Both the position numbers and the translations under genes were made by a program. A stretch of 64,000 nt of DNA from Lutraria lutraria (Eukaryota; Mollusca; Bivalvia; Venerida; Mactridae). Within the stretch, counting starts at the first letter, position 1, and the number at the start of each line of letters is the position of its first letter. The DNA is taken from positions 7,026,414 through 7,090,413 of the forward strand of contig OZ026835.1 of NCBI GenBank assembly GCA_964023205.1, in the 5' to 3' direction. Below, piece after piece: positions 36,701 through 48,700 of this stretch. The notes under the pieces are model-generated. The model saw only the letters and a program-made list of their open reading frames with translations. It did not search any database and was not told the origin of the DNA.

Positions 36701-39700
36701 ATGTTTTAAATGTGTTTCTTTATATTCATGCGACAAGAGCCATTCAAAGCAGCACGTAAGACTAAACATAACGTCATTTTAAGTACTTTAAATATTCAAA
36801 TATAGATCATGCGGGTGCTAGATACGAAAAACGAACAACAAGAGGTGGACACAATAAACATACTGTAGGAATATGAATTAACAGGCATGGTGAGATTAAA
36901 AGATGACTGGTCATAACCGAGTGTACATGATGGTATCAAAATAGATTGCTATGAACATACCGGTATGTCGGCGACAGCAAGGTGTATGCACAATCTATTA
37001 TGAAATTAATAAGTTCCCAACAGTGCATAACAGAAATCTTTAATCAATTTGAAACATTAAATAACTGAAAGATTGGTGACCAAGTTTTAAATGAATTGGA
37101 CAAAACAACCATATGGTGAGATGAACACAGTTGTCACACATAAATACAAACACTGACGATAGAAATGAAAATAAAACAAAACACTAAATGTTAAACAAAA
37201 ACTTCTCTGAATCTATAAAACCATTACCAGGTCTAGAACGGACTGAAAGAAGACGACAGAATATAGAAATGAAGATGAAGAAACAGTTAGGGATCAAATC
37301 TGAAAAGCTACTATCAAGGTCAGCTACAGTGTGAATAGGGGGCCAAGAGTACTGTCTTGCCCACCTGAATAATTTGATTTAAATTAGCAATAAGTGCAAT
37401 ATTGTCATAAGACAAACATGAATTCCATTAGCCAATTCATGGATCATAGTCGCATTTCAACATTTCTTAATCCTTACAGCCTAGTAATATAGCATGGGTC
37501 AAATGAGGTTATTAGATTATAATTCAGTTCTTGTGTCATTAAGGACCTTGTTAGCAAAACAAGAGTGTGCGTATAGGTCCGAGGTGGAACGATTTAAAGT
37601 CTAAGCAAAATGTACAATATGACAAATATTAAAACACTTTCTCAAATTGTTAGCAAAAGGAAGACGAATTTACAAGTTATTTACAAGTAAGTTCGCCTCA
37701 TAAAAAGACGAATGTACAAGTAATCAACAAGAACATTCGCCTCCAATACACATTAGCCATAACTAGCATTCACAATACTATCATGGTTATTGATAAAACT
37801 GCTTTTAACAAATAATAATGTTTGCTGTATGTTTTTCTAACTTTAAGAAAGGATGTGTTAAGACATATAAGGACGACTATGATATTCATAAACATTTTAA
37901 AATTAAAAGAACGGGCGTACAACATTTATTTGTATATAATAAATCTATGCTAGTGTGTACGAAATTATGTTAATTATATAAGAACATAAGCGTACATAGA
38001 AATGAAATTGCAATTAAATAAACTTCCAAATACAATGATATATGCTATGCAGTAGACATTATATGCGTTCATGTTACAGGTTTTTTGCCACAGGTTAATG
38101 CAAACAGGGAGGAAGGGACGAACGTGGACAATACTAACGAATGACTTAACAAATTTACCTGAAATAAACTGGTACTCGGCGACAAAGCGGGCTGCTGATG
38201 CACCATGGGTATCAAATATTAATATCAATCTGGCATCACGACTAACGAGCTCTGGTGGCCACAGATGTCCACAAAATTTCTCGTTTATGATAGAAGCATT
38301 TCTATGCCCTTCGTATGTTACTCCTAAAAACCCTTCGACACATCTGCAACAATATTGAAATACAGTCAAATCAGTGCTAGCGGCCAACTCCGAATAAAGA
38401 TCACACTGGGAATTAAAGGGGCATGCCCTGGAACTGAAGCGTCTCGAATATAAATCAAATTGGTATCATTTGAATGCCTAAATCAATTAATGAAAGTCCT
38501 GTAAAATATTTACGAAATATCCCGCCAGTTGACTCAAAATACAATTTTTCAAGATTTACCAAACCTGCCGATTACGCCTTAGAAAATATTCGTCATTTTC
38601 ACAACTCGACCCTTTCGGGATCTGTCAAAAGCGGAAAAAATGTCAACAAACCGTGAAATGGTAAGTATTGCTCATGTCATGTTCATTGTTTGCGACATAA
38701 AGCTTATCTATCGATCAATTATAGGTAAATATCATTGTTTTGCTGCTTGAAAGGCAGCGCGCATGCTAAGTTAAATTCTCAGACGAATCGGAAATATCGT
38801 TGTCGTCAATAAAAGTCTGTAAGCCTTTTATTTAAACCGGCATATAAATACTCACGCGCGCCTTATAGGGCCATTTTTGAAGGCACATTCTTCTTTGACT
38901 TTTCGGTAATAATTGTTTTTACAAGTGATAAACGCATTTTTGGTTTATAAAACCCAAGACACAGCAGTTCCAGGGCATGCCCCTTTAAGGCCATTAAAAA
39001 TCGTCAATGATTATCTAGATCAAAATGGTCGCAGAATTAGGGAATATACAGTCAATAAAGACCACATTTTGTTTTTTCCATGAACGGCCTCGATTCACAG
39101 ATTTGACTGCGTATCAAAGCCTGGATAAAAAAGATCTTTGTGACCAGAAAGGGCCTTACTTTTTTATGGTCACAGTAACAGATAGACATTCGGACAGGAT
39201 ATTGACAACAGGTCCGAAAATAAGAGATTTTTACTAACGAGTCATATATCGAAGTTGTCTGTTCAACATGCCTTCCGGGAGACTGACACCAGCATTCAAG
39301 CAGGAAAGAGCAAGGCATATCTAATCAGACGTTCGCTGGAAGGGTCTAGAATATAATTATTAATCGTTTAAGGATCCATTATGCAACCGGTGTCTGGACT
39401 ATATCCGTCTAATGAACTGTAATACTGATAATTATCGAGACCAAGATCATTTGTTTAGTTTTCAAGGTAATGAAGTAAGTACTGTATTTATAAGCTTAAC
39501 AACCCCTTCGAATAGAATTCATGAAACATGAATATTTCTTGAATTGTTGTTGCGTTCGTCATGAATGGCTCATGAAGTATGAATAGCTATTTGACTGGGG
39601 ATGGTATTTCATTGTCAAATCACTTACTTTTCTATTTGTCCAGAAATTATGAAGTCCTTAAACTTGACTTTAACTTTTTCTAAACGATGTTCATTCATCT

Positions 39701-42700
39701 CGCCATCAAGATAATATTTACAAGATGTATTTCTAGGAAAGTCACTTGGATACCCTGGTGATTCTATGGTTCCCTCTGACCCTCCGTTGCTGGTTATCCT
39801 AACATCACATTCTGTAATGCAAACGGGAACCATGTTATAAGTATATGCGTCAAATTTCTAACGGTGTCTATTTTTTTTATCTATTTGACCATCTAATGTA
39901 ACGTGGAGCCATGACCAAGCACAACTTAAGTTCACGCATACAGTTATCTAAACCATAACATACAAAAAAACTGCAGTAGGAACAGACTTGATAAGAAAAC
40001 TACAGGCAGTGGAATTATATAAAATCATTTATATCAATTCGATCAACCATCTGCGGATAAGACTTTCAATTTTCATTGTCAGACTAACATATAAGGTTAT
40101 TCTCTGCAGACAAACCATATATCTTTTTAATGCATATTTCACATATTTTGCGATGAAAAGTAGCTGAAATTCGTGGAAAGTAATAACTACAATAGATTTA
40201 TTTTCCAAGTTGAATTTTGCATTTAACCTCGCCTATCATTGAGCATATTATAGCAAGCCGGCTTCAGGAAAACGTAAAACAAGCATTCGGACTCTTGGGA
40301 ATTTCCCTAATTCTAGCATGGCCATATAAACATTAATTTATATTCTTTCTGTTGACATCGAGAAAACTAACATTGACATTACCGACGCAGAGAACGTAGT
40401 TGCTACTTATTCCATTATTCCGTCTTCACTCTAAAGGCAGTCAAAATACATTCCCAATTTCATTCGAAAACATCTTGCAAATGCAAAGACAGTTGAATTT
40501 TTTTTTCTGAATTCAAGTTGTCTTATCAACGTATCACCTCCGGAGTGCATACGACGGTACTACATCAAATTATCAGAAGAACGTGTTTATAAGATACCAC
40601 TCATTGGTTTCCATGTGTTCACGTACATTTGGCTATTGTTCTCCAACAGATTGTTGTTCGTCTTCGATTTTTAAGACCTTACACAAGGAACAAACATCGC
40701 GGAACGGACAGTCTTTTTCCAAATAAAAGGACAATGTCATTTCCAGAAATATGGCACATACTACAATTCTGATCACATAACTAGTCAATTAGGTTCATGG
40801 AGGTGAATTTATATTGATTATTTCTCTGTACATTAGACACAAGTCATTTACTAATAAAACATATTGTACCGAAAGAAGTCATCAGATGTCATTGATAAGA
40901 TAGGTTATACCACGCAGGACCGGAGACCAAGTTCTATGGATTGTCATTAATATTGCCTTGAGACATAACATATGTAATACCATCAAGAGACAACAGGGTA
41001 ATATTTATGGTTTTGTACTGGTAGGAAATTCCATGAACGATACACAATGGTCGTTTCAACATTCAACATAAATAAATAAAGAAGAACGTGTGTTTTAACC
41101 GTATAGAATGTATTCGTAGTCATGTTGCTTGTTTTTATACTGAAAAAGTCAATAATCAAATACAAAAAATGTATGCTTGATACATTAATTTGGTTAACGA
41201 ACAACTTGAGTAAATTTGAGCCAACAACGTATATATATATATTCGCATTTTGTTTCTTTGCAATCAGGTGATAGAAACAACGATGGTAAAAAGTTTTAAC
41301 ATGTTTCGTTGCTGTATTTTGTATTCTAACACCAAGTATTTGTATCTGGAAGTATTCATCATCACTATTGTACACTGTGGAGAGAAGTTTTTAATATCTA
41401 ATATTCTACGAAAGGAAATAATCGTCGTTATACAGGAGTGTAGACTAAAATATATTTAATAAGGAACGTACCAGTTCCGGTTACGTGTGTTGCTTCCGGT
41501 GTTCTCCGCAAATCTGGAAATAAAGCAAAGAAAAATAGTACAATGCATAAAGAATTAAATCAGCTACCTTTTCTGTAGCCGGTGTTAATTTAAGGCATAA
41601 TAAACAATCGAGTAATGTATTTACGTTAACATTTCTCTTCGATTTTAGCTTTGGTTCGTAAAATCGTAAAAAGAAATATGAGTATTATCATATAACTGAG
41701 TATTTTTTAAGATCATGCACATGGCAATTATCAACACTTATTTTGCATTGTCAGAGTAATGAACTGCACATTATCTTATGATTAAGGTGGCACCATATTA
41801 CTAGTCTTAACAGTTTAAATAATTTGATCGTGTATTGCACTTGTCTTGCAGAAAATCTAGTTGTATAAAATTCATGTACCACTTACTACAAGTATATATG
41901 TAGATCGTTTATTACTTAGTCCACAACATGTTTTTAATATAAAAGCGTAACTGTCTTTCAGCACCACACAATATAATAGCTGTATCACGTGTTACCACAT
42001 GGCACATTCCAGACAATGTAGTTGTCTTTTGTCCCACTAATGTCTGGTAGTCACAGCTTGTTGAGAAATATTGATCTTATCTAAGCCCACAATTAAACAA
42101 AACGAGTGTGACAGTCAATGTTTGATAATTGTTTTTTGCAACTTGCTTCAGGAAACGGACTAAAAAAGAACACGATTTTGATAGTGGTCTAAGCTAGATA
42201 ATCATTTGGCGACTATTCCAGTGTTAACGGTGATGAACGACTACAGGCGTACGACTGAGTAGAAATATCGACCTATCGTAAGCTACCTGGATATCTTTCT
42301 AACATGTGAATTACATTGGTACTGTAATGGATTCAACCTCATTGTGGCGAGGGGCTTGTAATGACTTTTCATGAATCATAACCTGATTCATAGAGAAACC
42401 CATTGAAATACAAGACAATATACAAGTAAGAGATGTTCATACACTTAATTAGTGATCTTCCCAACATAATCATCTTTGTACGCAGACAAGTCTCACAAAT
42501 ATGCGTGTCGCAGTTCTATGTGCACTAGTCCGTGTTCGATTAGCCAATCAAATCAATGAACACATTTTTTCAGCCAAATAAGTAGACGACTTATAATGAT
42601 CCAGACAGAGCAAATAGTGGCATATATGATAAAATGTGTGCTATACAATGTACTAGCCATTTGATTGATCGCCGTGATGCTGATATATTTCATGAAGAAA

Positions 42701-45700
42701 ATATCATAACCTACAGTGCAATGATCTCAGATCCACAGCTTAGTGATCGTCGCAAAGTCTGAGATAAAAAAATACAAAGCCCACGTTAATATACAACGCC
42801 TACGATATCCCCCAAAAATACTAAAAGACACAATCATACACAACGATCCATACACAACAACTCTCAGGTTTTTTTCTTGATATTAAGACTTGATGAAAAT
42901 CATTGAGACACATCGAGATATGATTGTACGGTCCGTAGTTTTATGATGTATACTGACAATATTATATGAAGTGACATTGACAACTTGTCGAAACAAATCT
43001 TAAAGTTGTAGACATTCTATCAATAACTCATTTGTCGAGCTACGAAATATTGTCGCAGAAACGTAATAAAAATGTTGCAAGCGAAAACGTTGGCGATGAC
43101 GACAGGGATAAATAAAATGACAAAATTATTGACGCATATCATCTGAATTTCATACCAGAATGCCTAAAATCAACGAAATGCTTCACTATTTGTTCCGATG
43201 AAGAAACGCGCAACTATGGAGTGTAGATGAAGCAGAATTATTGGATTTAGATGTAATGTGCTTCAGTTCAGCCCTGACTGCATTGGAGCCCCTTTGATCG
43301 ACAACGATACTGACAGTAATATTTCATAACGTTTTATGGTAAATGAAAAGACACTCGAACGAAGAACATGCCCGAAGGATGACAACAAAAACGCATAGAG
43401 CAAGTATAAATCAAAGTACCATTATGACAACGCACCCATTGAGGCTAAATAGTTTCAATTTCGTTTCCATACGGGAATGAAAACTGCATATTTTATGGAA
43501 ATTCCTAAAACACAAAACAATGAATATCAAACACTAAGATGAGATCATAAAGTAGATATAATCTCTAATATATACATTGTCTCCAGGGAATCACGTTACA
43601 AAAAAGTTATGGATGTATCGTTGGTAGTTGCATTCTCTTGCTTCAACTTTTCAATTTAGTTTTTACTACGTATGTTTTCTAAGACTACCGAAAACATATT
43701 GCAAGATATAGATGATTAATATTGCGCAAAGGACTAGAACATTGTGAAATTGTTTTCCGGTCAAATTCTTTCATTACGTCTCACAGCAAATTCTAAAACA
43801 ACATCATATAATAAAACTATGTACACCATCCTCATTTTTATTTAGACGTAAATAATATTTATGGTTTCCGCTAAATACGACCAGCCCTTTTTCAGCTGGC
43901 CCTAGATAGTTTGTTATTTCATTCTTTCCTATATCAGTCCGAATTACAAAATATGTAGTTGATAAAATCACCCTCTCAACAACAAAAACAACAAACATGA
44001 TTTTGCTACTTTCAAAGACTGTTGCTTTGGAAAGGTTATACTGCATTTTATAAATTGTTGGCGTAAGTAAGTAACATTGGAATCATTCGTACATTCACCA
44101 AATGAAATACACCGAAGTCGTTTATTGAGCCAACATAGAGGATAAACACGCCTACTATGAGAGATTCGACTTAATGGATATTGAGTACGATTTGAGTTAA
44201 CAATCTTGGAAATAATCAAATTATACAGCCTCTACGTTACGCGACTCAAATGACAATATCTTAGGATCGGTTCCCTTGTTGACAGAAACCTATCTATGAG
44301 TTTCTCCGGTGTTAAGCGCTAGAGGCAAAAGGTTGTTGTTTAACTCATAGAATATATTTAATTAGTGTGTTTCAAACACCTAGATGAACGTAGAATTCTA
44401 ATAATACCGTGTGGTTCCTTTCTATACAGAAAACTAATAATGCGCTATGACTTCTGTTTTGTCATTGAATATACGTAGTACCGTGCTACAGTTGAAACAA
44501 TCTAATAAGGGTATTAAGGCCCGAAAAGAACAATCAAATTGTTGCTTGACTCAAACAATTAGTGTGGGTTGGTCAGAAAACTTTTCGTTTTTTTAAACAG
44601 ATTTTATGAAAAAACAAATTAAGATTCGTCGGAAATTATAATATTACGTTGGCTTTTGCCGTTAGAAAATATTTGGTTAGTGTCAGAACCATCGTAGGCC
44701 GGGTACCAAAACACGACCATTTATTCATTATTCAGGAAGAGGATTCATACACTAGGCATAGATAGCTTGACTCATTAAAAGGATTCCATGTTCTACTCCG
44801 GCATTTTCTGCAAAGTTTGAAAGGTATTTGCCTTTAGCAGAGGGCAGTAAAAATAAAGGTCGCGTGAATACAATCAATCACATGTACGGCTTTGAGCATT
44901 GGTACCGAGGTACCGAGTAAACTGGTCGTGTGCAATTCCTGCATTTGGTTAATGAAAATGATATTGTCTGCACGTAGTTTATAAAAAACAGTTTATAAAA
45001 AACTCTTACCGTATCTAATATACTCCGTGCTAAATTCATATGATATGTTAAATCCTTTTCGATCGAATTTGTAATCTGCTATATTATGTAATGAACTTTT
45101 ATCAAAACTAACACGCCCACTTCGAGTCACAAATTCTATAAATAGAAATTCTCTTGATGAAAACAGTATGACGTCATCATATTTGCCGCAGAAAACACCG
45201 ATGTTCTCCGCATAGCTGTGGTATCGTCCATCTTTGATAAGAACATAGTCAAAGGGGCAGCTGAAATATAAATTTGGAAAAGGTGTCATCGGTCGGCAAA
45301 ACTTATTTTAAAAAAATACATAAATCTAGAAGCCATTAGAAATATTGCGTTGTCTGTAAAAGCATTATGTTGTCTTAAGTGGAAGATCTGCAAGAGCTTC
45401 GTTCTAAATTATTATTCAGCATAACTGTTAAAACACAAAACTAACGCCATTTAATACCACAGATTTATCATTAACAGTATAATCTGAAAGTCGCTTTGCT
45501 AAAGTTTAGTATACAGTACGAAATTCTGGATGACCGTAACGCGATACATGGAGTATGTCGTGGTTTATATGGTTACCGTATGACTGCTTTTACAGGATTC
45601 CATTATTTTTGCATAAAGGTAAGACTTATACAAGAGAGCCATAATGGTCCTGTAAACTGAATATTAGTAATTACTCAAAGATGTTACTGTCCAAGTTTAT

Positions 45701-48700
45701 GAGAAGAAAATATCTAAAGGCATTTCTTTTTAGCTCTAGCGGCTCCTGAAAGGTATCAACTGGTTTAATATTATCAAATGTCTATAGGAATGTTGCACGA
45801 CAAATTTTAAGAAAATCTGCCCAGTTCGCCCGGTGGAGATGACAACAGTGGTCTCCCGACAACGGGATGATGAATGACATAAGCAGGCGTATCACCCTAG
45901 CCATACTAATAGCACACCATTAAGGTTCTGATAAGCTTGAAATGAAACTTACTAATCGTCCCCATGAAAAATTGAGAAATCGATGAACTTTATTTTGATC
46001 CTTTCTCCAGGATTGCCGTGAAATTCGTATTTACAATGAAGGTTGTTGGGATACGTTCCTGGATAAGTAGGGGACACGATGAACCCTTTACGTCGCTCAT
46101 TGCTATCAATCTTGAAGTCGCAACTGTTAGGAGTCACAAGGGTACCTACATTGTAAACGGCTGCAAAAAAAAGATTTTAGTGACATTATATAAAAATCTA
46201 CTGTTATGCAGTATTGCGAAAAGAAAAGCATTGAATGAAGAGCCGTTGGTTTCTTGTACAAAGGCTCCAAATTCGTCACAACAGTAAATATAGGAGTTCA
46301 AACCAAATACATTTCATTACTGGATCTCCTATCAATAAATCAATTTGCACACATTTTTCTCGAGCATTATATATCATGAAAGGTAAGTCATCGGATGTAT
46401 CAAACAAGGCAGCTTTATTACATAATGCTTCAAGATGCACTAAATAATGTCATAATATCATGAAACGTTATGTCGATATAGTCCGGCCTAGAAGAAGCCA
46501 AAAAAGTAAACATACGTCACTTTATACACTAATTAGAAACCCAATTAGAAAAGAAAGAGAGGCTTCTATATGCTGCTTTTGAAACATCTTATTACTGTAA
46601 TTCTTGGAATTTACTGATGAAAATTTATACCACAAGTTTCAAAACAGATTATTGGTTACCTTTTTTGTTGGATTTACCGAGAAACAAGTATCTTCATAGG
46701 CCATTGTTATTTATAGACGCTGTTATGTTGTGATTTCAAAGAAGAAGCAAAACATCAGCAATAGAATGAATCAACATACATTTCCTTTCTTTTTCATTGC
46801 TTTAATGTTCAAAAACCTTGGCTCTTAAATGATCAAATCAAGGTACAAAGTATTGACGGCAGAAGACATAAAATGTGTTTAAATAGCTGGTTTGTTTTCA
46901 TTAGCTCACGCTTGAAGGCGAAATAATTACTAGAAATCGTTCAATTATAGAAATGATTCGACGGATAAATCGTGTTAAACTGGTTACAATACCGTTACCG
47001 AATCTAACTAACACAAGTTTGTATAGCTTTCGGAGAAATTAAATACAACTAGAACGAAGAAAGAAACATAATGAAAACATACATTCAAAAGGCTAGATTT
47101 GTTGTTGATGAAATGTAAACACTTCTTGATTCTGATAAGATTGAGTAGGAAAGCCTTAGGATTATGTATTTTATTTTAGGATATTTCTCGTTATTCCAAA
47201 TTATTTTGAAGTACTAGTATTAGAAAGTCACACGGGAGTAATAAAGTGGTTAATTTCAAAGAATCCATAAATGTAGATATTTATATTTTGTAAACAATGC
47301 AAAACAGGCCGTAGCGCATGTCGCATCCTAAAGGGTACCTTTCGAAGACAGTTCCTCGGGGTAGCTCTATTATGTGAATGGCACTCAATGGCAAACATGC
47401 TTAATTATTTGGGAGGTGCACTCGAAAGAATCCCTATAGGGCATGCGGACATACTTCACAACAACTGTCAAACGACTTGACATGTGACCGTTTTTAAGGG
47501 ATTTGGAATGCGATGTGAAAAACCTGCAAAATCAGATTGAAAATAGAATTTCTTTTTAAGATTTTTTTTATTAAGAAACCAAAAATGAATATTAAAAAAA
47601 GATTAATCAAAGAAATTCATAAATAATAAAATTAATGATTAAATGAATGAATTGATTGATTAGTAAAAACAATTCTCCTAAAAGAAAAGAGTCAAATTGT
47701 AAAAAAAGAAATGTAATTAATGTCACCAGTATCATAATTGATTTTGTAATACACTTACAGGCGTCGATAAATGAAAATGTTCCATTGAATCCGGCGTCTG
47801 TTCTTGATTCGTCTGAGAAGAAGATGATGATAATGACATTGTTAGTAGAGATAAGCGACTTAGGGAGATCGTCCTGCGAATTGTCCCCACAAAACCGCCC
47901 CAACATCTCAGCATCCAATAAGGGGTCATTTACATTACTAAGTTGAATATATACGTCGATATAGTCATTCCGACAACTGGAATAGAAAATAAGGCGTTAG
48001 AATTAATTAAACAATACCTTCAGCGAAATATATCATCCTATTTTTTCAGAGGCGTGGGTAAAGGCTTATTCTCACTAATACAATTATCGTTTTGCAACGA
48101 TGTGTAACATCGCACTAACAGCTAACACGACCATTTTAGTGACTTTCCAGCTTAAAAAAACAGTGGATAAACACCACAGGCTTACGTGATAAACTAGCTG
48201 GAAGGCCCTTTCACCTGAACTATTGTCCCGGTTCGGATTTAATTTCACAGCGTTAATGGGCTAGTCAGACCACATCTAAAACAATTACAGACGAGCCTCA
48301 CTCAGCGACCGTTCAAATATTAAGACAACTTCATGATATCAACTAGTTTTCAATAATATACACATAAAAACCTAAAACAGAAAATGTACGTAAAGACATC
48401 CTTAAAAATTAGGCCACCAAAATGTTAAACAGTGGGAATGTGAAATAAATTTGTGAGCAATTTACCAGCTTTTACTGGAATCATTCAAATGTTATCTAGT
48501 TTGGAATATAGATATAAAAGGAGTCTATGAAAATTTTAAAACAAAGAAAATTCCTATCCAACCCAAAATGCCACCGAACCAAATTCCAAACATCCCCGGG
48601 GGTCAACTTAACATTCAGGAAGACATAAAAATAGGAATAAACACAAAATCCAAAAGGAGTAGAGCCACACTGTCATAACGGTCAGCAGCGAAGCCACAGA

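Noticed and set aside
40983..41375. 130-codon minus-strand frame near the linker exon
   Set aside because: AT-rich, hydrophobic by composition, and not joined to the linker exon by any splice site in phase.
43804..44046. 80-codon minus-strand frame between exons 4 and 5 of the CUB receptor
   Set aside because: Protein-like in places but with no domain, no matching phase and no clean splice borders to its neighbours.
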